From: Hermatobates lingyangjiaoensis
Lineage: Eukaryota > Arthropoda > Insecta > Hemiptera > Hermatobatidae
Assembly: GCA_026182355.1 (NCBI GenBank)
Contig: JAPFBL010000001.1
Span: 2,232,001-2,296,000, forward strand
DNA length: 64,000 nucleotides
Direction: 5' to 3'
In this document: positions 25,261 to 37,288 of the stretch, one piece after another
Numbering within the stretch: position 1 is the first letter of the stretch
Layout of the letters: each line of letters begins with the position of its first letter
Notes under the pieces: model-generated
Told to the model about the DNA's origin: nothing
The model's database searches: none
Seen by the model: the letters and a program-made list of their open reading frames with translations, nothing else
Translations under genes and position numbers: made by a program

Positions 25261-26369
25261 CATATCGATAAGTTTTTATATTTCAACATTTAACTTTCTT
25301 TGTCATGTTGTTCTCATGTCTTAAAACTTCATCAGAACTTTTGGTCATGACGCAAATCTTTCCCAAGCTTTCATATCTCTAAATATTTACAGTTCCACTA
25401 TTTAAGATGACATTTTAATCAACTTTGTATTTATTCATGTAATTTATCAAAACAAAAAAAATCTTTGATATAAATTTAATTTTATATTCATATAGACATT
25501 TATGTGAAATGATTAAGTTAAAGAAGTAACCTCATTTTATAACTATTGGAATTAAAATTTCGAACTATATATAATCGATATCTAAGGTTACATAGAAAAA
25601 TATATTAAATATGTTGATACAGTAAGAGATTGCAATATGAACTAATTGCAAAAATATCTAAACACAATACATAATTTACTATTTTGTTAAATAAATCAAA
25701 CAATAATTGAAGGAAATGAAAACAAATATTACTATCACGTAAATTCAAAAACAAACTCTGGTGCTTTGGAATATTAATCTTAACTTCTAAGTAATTCATA
25801 ATCGGAGTTATCAATCGGAGCATAAAAAATATAGGAAAACAATTTAGTCTTTGAAATAAGGCGCAAGTTTGAATATTCAATAAATGTTGGAACAAATCAT
25901 ACGTACTGTTTATTACAAATAAGTTTTAAATTACAGGGTACAGTACTTTTACGTGTGTTTTCTGATAAAGATACTGTTTAGCTCGAATCATTCATTGATT
26001 GTATTGAACGGTTGGTTCGATTCTTGACTCTGGCAGATGTATACTTTGGTAAGCTCATAAATATTTAATGAGTTTACACTTTGGTATCAATCAGTGTTTG
26101 ACCATTTACTTTCAGTCAAAGCTTTTATGATATAAATAAAGTATATTTCAAATTTATTATAAGAATATTTTTCAAGATGTGATGAGATTATTTTGTACAT
26201 TTACAGAAATACAAATAAACATATTTAAACGAATGCCTATACCTACTATGAGATAAGCCTACTGCACGCTTAAGAGATCTATCCACCGTTCAAAATATTT
26301 CAAGTTACTCCTTTGGAATCAATCATTTAGTGTGTTTTATGCATGTTTTGATATCCGGATATAATCAGG

Positions 26370-26690
26370 TTGACTTGATGGCGAAGCCTAGGAAAGTCTT
26401 TATAACTGATTGAAGGTATGAAGTATTTACAACAAGAAGGAAGCAAAGGCAGTAGAAAAGTTGATCGGCTTGTAAAGAAGTTAGGGAGGTCGTTGCAGTG
26501 GATGACTATAAATAATCTACCTAGTTAAGGAGAGGTCAGGAATAATTAGGTTGGTAATATGAATAGGACAGTAGTAAGCCTCTTACCACCCAGTGGCTCG
26601 CGTCAGATCAACGCTGACTCCTCCGCCCTGTATCACTACAACCTCTTACCTCATTTGCATGTAAGTCCTTCATTAAGCTCTCTTCATTGC
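26370..26690. promoter_or_regulatory. Candidate regulatory island with octamer site
   Basis: A mixed-composition island. ATTTGCAT (POU octamer) lies at 26653-26660, and CCACCCAGTGGCTCGCGTCA is its most GC-rich part. Function is inferred. Confidence 0.4.
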
Positions 26691-26929
26691 TTATAACAGG
26701 GCCTTACCTATTTGAACATACCATGTTTCAAAAGACAAACTCGTTTAAAAAAAACATTTAACTGAATAAAACAAAATCTTAAAAATTTTCAATTTAGTCA
26801 ATGTAATAATGCTTTGGCGAGATCACGACGAGATTTAATACAACTGCTTTAATTAAAAATTAATATACAAATTTATGGAGGTTTCTAAATTATTCTACTT
26901 TTTTTTCCCTCAGTGTAATAAAGGGAATC

Positions 26930-27030
26930 TAATTACGCATTCAATGATATTTTGACACGCACTGCTAAAGAGACCGTTTGTGCATTTATGTGTTGTCGCC
27001 TTAGCTAAAACTGTTGCGTGACCAAATACT
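26930..27030. promoter_or_regulatory. Small candidate regulatory island
   Basis: About 100 bp with TCTAATTACGCATTCAATGA, a TAATTA homeodomain core, and GTTGTCGCC. Evidence is weak. Confidence 0.27.
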
Positions 27031-27355
27031 GAAATATCTTCTCATTTATGTTTTCAATCGCCAGAAATTAAATGATACAGAAAACAACTTTAATTAATTA
27101 TTTCAGCCGATAAATGCTTGGTCATTTCTATTTAATAGCAATCTTGTTAAAGGAGGAAACTTCTTCCAAATGAAAATAGTAGGGACAAGTCAAAATGTTT
27201 AAAAGTTTTAAAAAATGTTCATCCTCAAAATTTAGCATAAATTACGTTTAAATTGGCAAATAATTCTGTACTTCTATAGATATATCTTTAGTGAATTTTG
27301 GAAAAATCTTTTTATTTCCAATTTCTTAGTTTTATAAACTTGAGGTTAAATGTTG

Positions 27356-27790
27356 AAAAGTTCTGTCAATATATATTACATATATTTATGAAATATATAA
27401 TGTAATTATATTACATTATATAATATGTATATAATGCAATATATACAATACCAGAGCACAAAAAATGTCATTGTGTTTTTACGTGACATTTCACGTAAAT
27501 TTACATAAAATTAACATAATTTATTTATGTAAATTTTATGTAAAAAATTTACATAAACATACATGTAGCATAAATGTATGCTACATTTATGTATGAAAAA
27601 TATAAAGTAGTACGATTAATAAATAAATAGTATAATATATTTATTATACTAATTAAATATAAACAAGACTGTTATTGTAATATATATTAATATACAGTAT
27701 ATTAAAAATTGTATTTACTATATATTAAAATATATTTAATGTATAAAATAAATATATTTTATATATTAATATAAAATATATTTTTCCTTT
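27356..27790. repeat. AT-only stretch built from palindromic TATAT/TTTACATAAA words
   Basis: About 430 bp, almost all A/T, with many self-complementary words, such as inverted copies of ATTTACATAAA around 27500-27560 and a hairpin ATGTAGCATAAA/TTTATGCTACAT-like pair at 27564-27590. Simple-sequence or satellite-like; no gene. Confidence 0.6.
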
Positions 27791-28361
27791 ATAAAATCAT
27801 CAATAAAAAATATGTTTCATCGAATATAATTTTGACTGTAGTTTTATACATTCATATGAATACTGACATGTCCGTGATCTTTACTGTCTGGTATACAATC
27901 AAAGATTACCACATGATAACGTTCCGATTCTTCAACGTTGTAGATAAATTATTTGGCAGGACAGAAAATTTTAATGCAACTAATTTTATCTCCGTTATTT
28001 CAAACTATAAAGGATTTCGTTATATTTAGAAATTTTCTTTTCGGTATTTTTTTAATTAGAATTCTTAAACTCTTCAATCAAACAAATTTTACCTCTAAAT
28101 CTAACTAAAAATGACTTAATTAATGGTTAATATGTTATTTTCTTTATAACTAATTCATAAAAACACTTCTATCTCTCCTTCTTTATAAATTCGGTCTAAT
28201 ATGAATCATTTTGGCGATATTGCTTCTGAAGTTAATCCTTTCACTATTTCAATTTTAAAGCTATAAATATATATATAGTGAATCCCAGAAACTCACTACT
28301 ATACTATATTTCCTATCCTATACGGTCGATACTTTTATCAATTTATATGTATATATATAAA

Positions 28362-28549
28362 AAGATTTCACATAAAAACGTGAAAAACAATCAATGATCA
28401 AACCACAATAAGAAATGGGAAAACAATACTAAGATCATTCAATCGTAACAAGCGGTCTTCGTCAGAGTCAAAAACTTCTGACAAAGACGCTTGTTACGGT
28501 TGAAAGATCTTAGTTTTGTTTTCCTATTTCTTATTGTGGTTTGATCATT

Positions 28550-28596
<47 letters not shown>
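28362..28596. repeat. TA-flanked hairpin repeat with CACGTG-type block
   Basis: It starts with GATTTCACATAAAAACGTG (28365-28383) and has arms of about 70 bases at 28397-28467 and 28483-28553: GATCAAACCACAATAAGAAA at the left is answered by TTTCTTATTGTGGTTTGATC at the right. A (TA)n tract follows at 28553-28596. It is the same family as 31825-32050. Confidence 0.82.
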
Positions 28597-28599
<3 letters not shown>

Positions 28600-28974
28600 A
28601 AATATAACTGTTCGTATAACTAAAACACTTAATTCACTGAAATGAAACACATAATTGATTCCAAAATCTGACTTCAGTTGTACTATCGCTACTTCTACTA
28701 GTAGTAGTACTGAGTATGCCTTATATTCTCCTTATATATATACTCCTTATATTCTGAGTGTGCCACATCTTTGTACCTGTTGACGACTCAGTTGACATAT
28801 AATAGTATTTTTTTGTGATCCTTTGTACGTATTTTTTCGTAGGTTTTTATTTTATATAAATAATTTTTGCCTGAACACACTCGGTCTATATTTTCATAAA
28901 AAAATAAATAGAGTTTGTTTATCCGTGAATAATATATTTATAAACTGAAGGAAATACTTTGATGTTCTATAGTT

Positions 28975-29500
28975 ATAGTGAGTAGATGCAGGAAGGTGTG
29001 TAGGTGCAGGTAGCTATGTTCTCCGGAGGGACACGTTGTAGAAACACAGGACGACTTTTCCAGAACGAGCGCACAAAAGGTAGCTGGACGACTCATGACT
29101 GTGGCCTCTATTAATAATTAGGCTGACAGCTGGCCATCAATCATGAGCCGCTAGCGGACAAAGCCCGGCTTAATGAAAGCATACACTAATGATCACACAC
29201 ACTTACCTCCTGAATAAATCCTGACTCGACTTAGGCTAAAAAGAGGCACAATTGTCCGACAGTAGTCGGCCACCATCAATCACCTTAATTATGGACCATA
29301 GTTGAGTTGTTATTATTCACGTCTTATTTACACATGCGCACAGGTCTGGACCTTCTCCCACGCTGGCTGTCTGCTCTTTTCATATGTCGTCCCGGGCCAC
29401 ATGCGATGTCATTGTCCTCTCTTACCTCCTTCACAAATATTGTTCCAGACACCTTCGCTGAATAAACCACGATTAAACAAAGCCACATTCCAGCAGTTCT
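28975..29500. promoter_or_regulatory. Candidate regulatory island just 5' of the internal exon
   Basis: About 525 bp of complex sequence ending 257 bp before the exon at 29758. The decamer CCATCAATCA (reverse TGATTGATGG, an Exd/Pbx-Hox-type composite) occurs twice, at 29134-29143 and 29273-29282. ATTAATAATTAGG, GACAGCTGGCC and CCGACAGTAGTCGG are also present. The + strand frame 29302-29502 has no domain. Enhancer role is inferred. Confidence 0.47.
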
Positions 29501-29757
29501 GAACAGTTAATGTAACCATCATTACATACATTGCCATGTGTTTATTAAAGCATGTTTAATTATTTTAGAACTGTTTTTAATGAATAATTAAAACATATAA
29601 ATGAGCAATGTTCATTAATGTATAATACATGTTAGTTAATGATATGCTGTAACAGTAAACAGTTGGCTATATAATATCGAAAAGTCAACTGCAAAGAAGT
29701 CAAGTCTAATCTAAAACATGTTTGCAAGTTTAGCGAAAAAGATGTGTTATTTTTCAG

Positions 29758-29870
29758 AGCGTGGGGCTGGATGTGAAGGAAGGACTGGCCGCCTCAGCAG
29801 CTCCGGCTTGGCCGTACCCCTCCGTGTACCACCCCTACGACGCCGCCTTCGCTGCCTACCCCTTCAATGG
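29758..29870 (+). CDS. ara/caup (iro): Iroquois homeobox protein, internal exon between N-terminal motif and homeobox
   Basis: The acceptor is a pyrimidine tract ending ttttcag at 29757. The exon reads SVGLDVKEGLAASAAPAW then PYPSVYHPYDAAFAAYPFN in phase 0, and ends with the first two bases of a Gly codon before gtgagt, a consensus donor. The third base of that codon is supplied at 62736. The YPSxYHPYDxAFAAYPFNGYGMDL block just ahead of the homeodomain is typical of ara/caup-type insect Iroquois proteins and of vertebrate Irx proteins. At 113 bp the exon is short and is easily missed by gene prediction because 29.5 kb and 32.9 kb of intron surround it. Both splice junctions and both phases agree with the flanking exons. 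Confidence 0.93.
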
Positions 29871-31194
29871 GTGAGTTGAATCTCCACTAATTTCTAGATA
29901 CTACCATAACAAGCTCTACGTCAGTTATATATAAGTCATAATTTGTTTTATTATATATCAAAGTGCACCTTTATTACTTTTATTAAGGTAATCAAGTTTC
30001 ATTTGTTTCCAACGAAATTAGCAAACTGCTCATTGCAATGAAGTAATAAATAAAAAATGTTTTACATGTTATTGATCTGATACAAGATATCAAATACTGG
30101 CAGTATAATAGATATAAGTAACCTTCCATGGACTTTCGACAGCAAAAACAATGCCCGTTAATGAAATAAATATTAATTTCTGAGCTTTATGATTATTGAG
30201 ACTAATTTCTGACTAATTACGAAGTAATCATTCGAATATCAAGTGCTTGTCATTTGTTATTACCAGTTATCTCAATAACAGCGTGGAGAGTTTGGACATT
30301 TATCCATTACATCAAATCATACATTCTACAAAAAAAAACATTAAATAACACAACATTCAATATGTGATTATTCAATAATATTACAATATGATAAAAAAAC
30401 ATTCCATCATGTATTCTATGAATCAGTTTTGATTAGTTAATGATGAGAGTTATGACATAGTTGAGCATATAGGAAAACACTATACATTTCTGATGTGGGA
30501 GGCGGAAAACTTGTTGCTCCAGTACTTAGAGTGAATGCAGAGCTGTCTATTTTGTGCCTGAGTATATGAAGTGTTGTTTAAAGATTTAAGCTGAGAAATA
30601 AAAAATGTTCTGCTCATGATATTGAGTCAACAGGCCGGTAATGTGACACACCCATAACCAAGACAGGCGATAGTGGACTACTTTTTTCACTTCCAGAACA
30701 ACATGGAAGGTTGTTATAGATGTTGTAGAATTGAGTGCTGATACATGAATTAATAATCAGTTGTATTTCACTCTTGCAATTTTTTTTTAATTGCATGGTA
30801 TCAGTATCATAAAAAACTCATAAAACTTTATAAAATGCATTTGGAATATTAATGAATTATTTATTTACGACAAAAATAATATTTCACTGAAGAATGAATT
30901 CTTTTATTTTATAAATTTAGTTAGAAACTTTTCTTACAGTTTATAAAGGTTTAGAGTTTTGCTTTTGTTAATGGTAGATTCCCATAGGAAACTGGTAAGA
31001 CAAATTGTGCCTACAGAAATTACCGGTAGAAGCAACTATTCATCATTTAGCAATTAACTTTTGTTCCCATCATTTCATTGGTGCTCTTATATATATCAAC
31101 ATCTGCTACCAGCCTGCAATCAGATATCTAATTTTCGGAATACAAGTTTGATGACTTTTAACAGTGGGAACTTTGAAGGAAAAGCTGTTTTGTA

Positions 31195-31485
31195 AGAAAT
31201 GAGGCATTTTGCCGATTTCCGTGCTTACCTACCAAAGAACATTTGCTTAGCCTGCACAAGTGTGTTTAGGCTAATGGAGATGGAGTCAATATGAGCATGT
31301 GGGCTAAGGATGTTAAGCAGAAGACATGAGATCATCTCAAGCCTTCGCGGTCTAAGGCAGCGGCACGAGTAAACAGCCCACCATTAGCCTGTAACGACAA
31401 ACTAATGGCTCAACAAACTGAGAGCACAGTCAGGCCGCGCTCTTAGCAGCTCTCCTCCTAACCTGTCCCTCCAGTCTACGCTAAA
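31195..31485. promoter_or_regulatory. Candidate regulatory island
   Basis: High-complexity patch with TTAGGCTAATGG, CCATTAGCCTG (inverted relation to the former) and CTAATGGCTC, so three TAATGG-type homeodomain cores. No exon is visible. Confidence 0.4.
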
Positions 31486-31787
31486 CAATTTATTTTACTT
31501 TAGATGAAATCTTTTAATTCTGCAGTGCTAGCAACTTTAATTTTTCATCAAGTTCTTAATTGCAAATATAAATAAAAATATACTTTCAACAAAAACCTTA
31601 ACATTTTTAATATAAATAAAACAAAAAACTATGCCTTCAGCACTAAACAGTTCTCATAAACTTAAGTCATAAATTTATTTCTCCTCCATACGCTTGCAAC
31701 ACACTCTTGCCTTTACTTACTTAAGTGTTACGGAAATTCGTTAACTTTGTTTTAAAAAAAAATGCCTATAATTACACAATTAATATG

Positions 31788-31790
<3 letters not shown>

Positions 31791-31828
<38 letters not shown>

Positions 31829-32069
31829 AATATGATCAAACCACAATAAGAAATAGTTAAACAAGACTAAGATCTTTCAACTGTAACAAGCGGTCTTCGT
31901 CAGAGTCAAAAACCCAACTGGGTTTTTCAGTTGGGTTTTTGACTCTGACGAAGGCCGCTTGTTACAGTTGAAAGATCTTAGTCTTGTTTCCCCGTTTTTT
32001 ATGGTGGTTTGATCATTGATTGTTTTTCACGTGTTTATCTGAAATCTTATTATATATATATATATATAT
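31791..32069. repeat. TA-flanked hairpin repeat (sister of 28362-28596)
   Basis: (TA)n at 31791-31825, then ATGATCAAACCACAATAAGA. Arms of about 75 bases meet around the centre GTTTTTCAGTTGGG near 31920. The right end carries TTGATTGTTTTTCACGTG at 32016-32033, then TCTGAAATCTT and a second (TA)n. It directly abuts the Penelope-like remnant at 32130. Confidence 0.82.
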
Positions 32070-32129
32070 GTACTAAATAAAATTTATCAAGACTCGGGCA
32101 GTTCTGCAGGTTCAAATAAAACTCCCTAT

Positions 32130-32528
32130 GGTAAGGTTTTATTTAAAACCAAATTTATATTTGCTATAAAAGAAATCTCTTTTTTCAAATATATAAGTGA
32201 AGTTTCTAAAGGAATTACAGAGTGTAATGTTATATATTCAATAGAGTGCAAAGTAACAAAGTTTATTATGGAGAAACCAGTCGTTTTTTGGAAGAAAGAA
32301 CTTAGCAGCACAAATATTCTAGAAGAAAAAAGAAAATAAATGAAACTGCATTAGCAGCACATGGTATTACGTAATAAAGGCTATAATTTTGATTTTAATG
32401 AAATAAAAATAATAGGCAAAGAAATAAATGAACAGAGAAGAAAAACTCCGGAAATGTTATATATTAGACAGGACCAGTTATCCGTTAATAATATAAGTCA
32501 CATTTCATATTTAAATTGTATTTATTAG
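32130..32528 (+). pseudogene. Penelope-like element GIY-YIG domain remnant
   Basis: Frame from 32130 is open for 69 codons to 32336 and contains NVIYSIECKVTKF, a decayed start of the GIY-YIG fold (Ile-Tyr, one cysteine of the Cys pair). After one or more frameshifts the same protein resumes at 32379 with GYNFDFNEIKIIGKEINEQR, RKTPEMLYIRQDQLSV and NNISHISYLNCIY, ending at TAG 32526-32528. The ExxRRKxxEM part is the Glu-bearing helix of Penelope-like GIY-YIG endonucleases. These domains nick target DNA during retrotransposition. The copy is defective and lacks the reverse transcriptase. Confidence 0.82.
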
Positions 32529-32690
32529 AAAACCAATTGCCGTTGCGTCTCGAACGTGCTTGGTCTCCCTTTCTGTTTTCTCCTGAAGACGGATTACCCG
32601 AAATTCGATTTTGTAAGTTCGTTTCTTTTCTCTGTGAGTTATATTATTCTATTTCGAACTCGTGTATATTCATATCAAATTAATTTATGG
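32529..32690 (+). repeat. Penelope-like 3' terminal sequence following the GIY-YIG frame
   Basis: Immediately downstream of the stop is a block with GCCGTTGCGTCTCGAACGTG, TCTCCTGAAGACGGATTACC and TTTCGAACTCGTGTATA. The same block, in other orientations and partly as hairpins, is at 16985-17135 and 57720-57990. This adjacency is the best evidence that the hairpin repeats are Penelope-like ends. Confidence 0.7.
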
Positions 32691-32829
32691 TTTTTCTAGT
32701 ATCCATACAGATAGCAATATATTTGTAAAATTTGTTGATCATGTTTTTTAAATATAAGTTGGAAATAATCAATTGTTTGTTAAATACTGTCAACTAAAGA
32801 TAAACTTTAGGAATTTATGGTTAGCAAAA

Positions 32830-33260
32830 CACAGGGATTTAAGGATAACAGAAATATTAGGAGGGACTGGTTGATGTTGTGCTGTGGTAGTAGGGTGAAG
32901 TAAGGCAGATCCACAAGAGGTTGGCAGACTAGGGCACGAGCTGATCAGAAGTCGCGGCTCGCAGGCGGAAGGCACACGCTGCCCCTTGCCAAATACGTGG
33001 TGTCCCTAATTGGGCAGAGGACCTGTCATATTCCTGTCATTGTGTTCCCCCGTCATTATATTCAATTAACATCTCTCTCAGAGCCTTATTCGCCTCTAGC
33101 CGCTATACATAATCATGAAGCTGCCGACACTCCTCCGCTATCCGTCCCACAGACGTGCCCCTTCTCCCAGAATTTATTTCAGTTTGGAATGCTTTTGTTG
33201 TCCTATGCCAGGAAATGCCTCAGTGTATATTTGAGTAAATCAGTTGTACACTCACCCTTG
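32830..33260. promoter_or_regulatory. Candidate regulatory island, about 430 bp
   Basis: Contrasts sharply with AT-rich flanks (aagtcgcggctcgcaggcgg near 32950). It holds TCCCTAATTGGGC, GGACCTGTCATATTCCTGTCATT with two CTGTCA TALE-type cores, and ATAATCATGAAG. Frames on both strands (32790-32975 -, 32997-33290 +) show no domain. Confidence 0.42.
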
Positions 33261-33959
33261 TTTCCTTGGGTAACATTTTTAACATTGTAAATGTTCTAAC
33301 ACTATAAATGTAACAATTAAATATGATTTCAGATCTTAACTTTCAAATGTGTTACATATATCTTAGATCACAGTGAATTACTTCTAACTGTCACAGCGAA
33401 GAAAATGTTTCAATATTAATACTATTAATATTATAATAAAGTAATTAAGAAAACACATCTAATGAATGTCATCACCAGAGTTCTTTGTGATAAACAAATT
33501 ACATGGTCTTGCGAGTAGAATCATGCAGTCATTGTAGCAAAAGTGCACCTAAATTAGACAACAACAATAAAACATGCACTTTTTATTGTTGTCGTGACTC
33601 ATAAACAAAAAACGACAGAAGTAAAAACTCTCTTTCTCTGCGGGTGTACTTTAAGTTTTCTCTTTTAATTCATAAGAGAGAAAACAATCATAATCATAAA
33701 AAAATGAATTGCAGTTGGATGTTAAATAACATCTCTGGTTCAAAAATGGAACAAATCTTATTTTAAAATTTTCATTAATAAACTACTGAAGATAGAATTC
33801 TAAAATGTTTTAGTAGGAGAAAAAATAAAAAGGTTATTTCTTCGTTAGTATTATTTATGTGGTATACACATATATTTTCTCCTTTACTTATTATAAACAT
33901 AAATGAATCAAATCGTTTGAAGATGAATGAAAAAAAACATAGCAGAAATAACTGAAAGA

Positions 33960-34100
33960 GTCAGAATAAGTGTTAAAGGGGAATGACTTGTGCCTCTGTA
34001 CTGCCTCACATGTGGTGTTACTGAAGCCTTTGCAGATTACTGTTCATGAATATTCATGGCAGAGTGCTTGGAAGACATGTGTTTGTACTGACATGTACAT
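33960..34100. promoter_or_regulatory. Candidate regulatory island with CATGAATATTCATG palindrome
   Basis: A perfect 14-bp palindrome at 34045-34058 resembles a POU dimer site. The surrounding 140 bp are of mixed composition. Confidence 0.38.
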
Positions 34101-34419
34101 ACATTTCTGCTGTTTTCTAAATTAAATAGACTTATGTTTAACATTATTGTTTCATTAAAAATTATCGATTTAATATGAACCCCCCTAAAAAAATGTAATA
34201 TGCTATGAGGAGAATAATTTATTTAATCATTACAACGACACCTTTCATGAAGTTTCTTTTCCAAAAGAAATGTTGATAAAGAAATCAGTTAATGTTTATT
34301 ACATTATTTTATCTTAAGTTGGTAAGAAGATTTTGTTATTTTTAAAACAACTTATTGGAGGTCTATAAGGAGATTAAATATGTTAAACAATATGTACACT
34401 TATTGTGTCACTTCCTGGG

Positions 34420-34700
34420 ATCGTATAGTGTTGGGTAAGCCCCTTCCTTCTAGGTTTCGAAGGGCAATAATATTATTCAATGGGCGTTGAGTTTTAAGGA
34501 AGGAACAATTTGAAGAACCCCAATCAATTACTGAGACGAGATAAAAGACGCATCAAGTTAATGTAGATTCCATGTCTGGGGGTGGAAGCCGTGGGCTGGT
34601 GGCCGCAGCCCTTTGGCTCACCTCCTCCCGCCCTTTACTGCGTCCTAGTCCTTCCCACGACCTGCCCAACCACTTCCCACCAATCTTCACTTCCATCAGT
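34420..34700. promoter_or_regulatory. Candidate regulatory island
   Basis: GC-rich core (gtggaagccgtgggctggtg, ctcacctcctcccgcccttt) with CAATCAATTACTGAG, a TAATTG/ATCAATTA homeodomain core. The + strand frame 34582-34830 is Pro/Ser-rich without a domain; not accepted as coding. Confidence 0.38.
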
Positions 34701-35689
34701 ATTAAATAATCGACAGCTGTTCCAATCATCACATTATAACATTTGTAAACAGATACCGGGTACCAGTATGCAATATTTTTTTGTAACCTATGGTTATGTT
34801 TGTTCCATTTGGTTAAAGAATAATTCTTAAATTAAGGTACACTTCCGAAAAAAGTTATTATTTTTTAAGAATGTGTTGTTTTTTTTTAAAAAAAATTTTT
34901 TTTGGCTTAATTTTTTTTAACTAATACTAATCGGTTAAATTTAATCAGTTAAGTACCGATTAGTTATACTAATCGACTAAAAATTAATTAATGACAAAGA
35001 TTAGATATTCACTGTAAATTTGATTTAAAATTGCAACTCAAATAATGAGCTGCATTACTGGGTTCAAAACATCTTGTTTCTATTAATTTTGTGCTTGCTA
35101 AAAAATATTTAATCATTTTATTATATGAAATGTGAAAACAGATATAAATAATGTGACTTGGTACAAGTACAACACTGAATCTGACAACACTAAATCAATA
35201 TAATTGACACTTAAATGTTTATTTTTCATACCTGAGTCGTAAACAAAACTAAGCATAATGAAACTGTTTCTAATAAATTATACTTAACTATATTAGATAT
35301 ATGAAAAAAAATAATAACTTGCGAAATTCATTGAAACTTACCATTTTGCTACATTAAAAAAAATTACAGACATATTACGATACATAAAATTACAAAATTC
35401 TAGGAATACCCTGTTCAAGAGTCCAATAAAAATGGTTTAGAATGAAGGCAAAGTTTTTGGTTCACGACCTGTAATAGTCTACATGCTGTAACAAGATATT
35501 CTATTCAAAAGAATGGAAATGATTATATATACCCTTGGAGTCATGTTAATTTGTTGTAGTTTCCTTCATTTCTTTTATTTTTTTAAAAAAAAACTATTGA
35601 TTATGTAAGTATGTAGTATAAGTATAATTTTTTTTGCAATGGTGATAAAACATAATAGATGGAGAACATAAAAGAATTGCGAAAGAGGA

Positions 35690-35960
35690 AAGCTTGAAAG
35701 AGTGCTTTGTGATTGGCATCAAAGAGTCTCAATTGGAGTAATTGTCTTATTGGCTCTCTTGTAGATAATAGATTTCCTGGTTGTCACCATTGTCAGTAGG
35801 GAAAGTGTGGGAGCGTTCAAGTCTCTGGGAGACACTAATCAAAGACCGCCATGTCTTTTATCTAGCTACGAGCAGAAACTACACAGCAACTATCTCAGAA
35901 CTGTATTGTCTAGACTTTAAAAGCATTGCTAAAAACAATGACACACATGGAATCTGTCTT
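35690..35960. promoter_or_regulatory. Candidate regulatory island
   Basis: Mixed-composition patch with GTGATTGGCATC, AGTGTGGGAGCG (Su(H)-like GTGGGAG) and TTGGAGTAATTG. The evidence is compositional. Confidence 0.33.
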
Positions 35961-36369
35961 CTGTTATTTTAGAACAATCCAGATGAACGTAACTGAAAGG
36001 AATAATGAAAAAAGGTGGACAAAATTAATAGAGATAGGTGTATATTTAAAAATGAATAACATTGATATTCATTTATAAATGAGATGTAATTTTTAAAAAG
36101 TTTTGCTTATTGTATTTCAATATCTTTATGTTTTAAAGATGTAAAAAATTTTTAAATTGTTTAGTAAAAAAATAGTCAAAATTTTAAACAGTAATTCTGA
36201 ACAATGTGTTGCAAACTTTAAAAGAAACTATTAAGAACACCATACTCGCATATTATAATGCTTCTTTATTTATTTCTGAACTTATGATTTTAGAAACAAT
36301 ATTTTTTAGGAACATACTCGTATTTTGAGAATTTTAGTACTCTTTATAAACACTGAATGTTAACTGGAA

Positions 36370-36720
36370 TGTTGGAGATTTTTCAGCGACTTTCATTATA
36401 AGTAATTCGTGTTATGAATCCGCGAATGATTTATTTCGTTATTGATCCTAAAGTGTCTGCCTTCATTATGCAATCAGTTTGTCTGTTTTTTCTGTACAAC
36501 TGTTTAATACCAGCGCGACACGTCTTTGTGCTGTTTGGGCACTCCATTAATCTTGGTCGAGCCACATTACCGATAGTAGTAATGATATCGATGAGTAGTG
36601 TCAACTGTTCAAATGGCGCTAACCACGCCAATATTGTTTAGCTTCTGTCATTTAGGGCTAAACAGATATATCCAGTGTGGCCATGGCGTTTGGTATTTGT
36701 GATAAGTAGATGTAACTTTT
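36370..36720. promoter_or_regulatory. Candidate regulatory island with dense homeodomain cores
   Basis: About 350 bp including ATGAATCCGCGAATGATTTA, TTCATTATGCAATCA, CTCCATTAATCTTGG and AATGATATCGATGAG. Frames on both strands across 36414-36641 are open but have no recognisable domain, as expected of conserved noncoding DNA rather than an exon. Confidence 0.42.
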
Positions 36721-36860
36721 CAAATAGTACCTACAGCTTTCCTCCCGTTCCTGAAGGACTACTCTCCTTTAAAAGAACTTGAAAATTTGTAAAATTTGTA
36801 AAATGTTAATTTTGTTTAAAGGAACAATAGCACTGGTTTAACATCTTTTATTTCAATTTT

Positions 36861-36876
36861 TCGACGATATCGTCGA
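36861..36876. repeat. Perfect 16-bp palindrome TCGACGATATCGTCGA
   Basis: Fully self-complementary and unusually GC-rich at this site. It could be a dimeric factor site or the relic core of a hairpin repeat. Confidence 0.85.
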
Positions 36877-37261
36877 CGTCTAAACTTTTCCTTACCTATC
36901 GATCCTTTTCTTTAATATGGATTCCAAATTACATCTGTCAACATTTTTATTAATCAAACGAAACTTTGTTTATATTATACAATATGAATAACTTCACCAT
37001 GTTATATGGAATGTAGATAACGTAAACAATGTTCATTTAACCTTATGCCTTCTCCATTATATTTTTATAGATCTAAAACAAATTCCTTCAAACTATTACT
37101 GATTTATTAAATCCAGTGATTCGGTCACAATTTATAAATGTAGAGATATTATGTTTAAAACTTGGTAATGTGCTCTCCATTTAATTTGAGAAACTCCGTA
37201 TTCTAGGATAAAGGTAAAGAAAGACTTTAGTTTGTCAAAAACGTTTGTCACAAACTTTATA

Positions 37262-37288
37262 TTTCAGTCAACATATGTTTGTCATCAG
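37262..37288 (-). repeat. CTGATGA-stem-GAAA motif in dispersed repeat
   Basis: On the - strand CTGATGA is followed by an AACAT-ATGTT stem and CTGAAAT. Part of a larger repeat-like segment, about 37225-37300. See the hammerhead-like finding. Confidence 0.4.

Larger units (their letters stand above)
263..29757 (+). other. Iroquois intron 1 (29.5 kb)
   Basis: The intron is bounded by gtaagt and ttttcag. It contains no convincing coding exon. It holds higher-GC islands (listed separately), the Jockey insertion near 20 kb, hairpin repeats at 9.1, 17.0, 18.9, 23.4 and 28.4 kb, and microsatellites. In the AT-rich stretches 263-949, 1216-1860, 2641-3929, 4126-5339, 5491-6915, 10000-13815, 14061-16029, 17180-18890, 19090-19370, 21051-21530, 21710-23360, 23665-24769, 25261-26369 and 27031-27355 I see only simple AT-rich sequence, scattered poly(A)/poly(T) runs and short chance open frames. 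Confidence 0.9.

Noticed and set aside
27356..27790. AT-palindrome stretch as a replication origin or matrix attachment site
   Set aside because: Composition alone is not evidence; simple-sequence origin is enough.
263..29757. ACANNTGT Iroquois sites as evidence of autoregulation
   Set aside because: The palindromic 6-base core is expected about once per 4 kb by chance; no clustering was seen.
32997..33290. 97-codon + strand frame
   Set aside because: Within an island, no domain, no acceptor/donor fitting the Iroquois phases.
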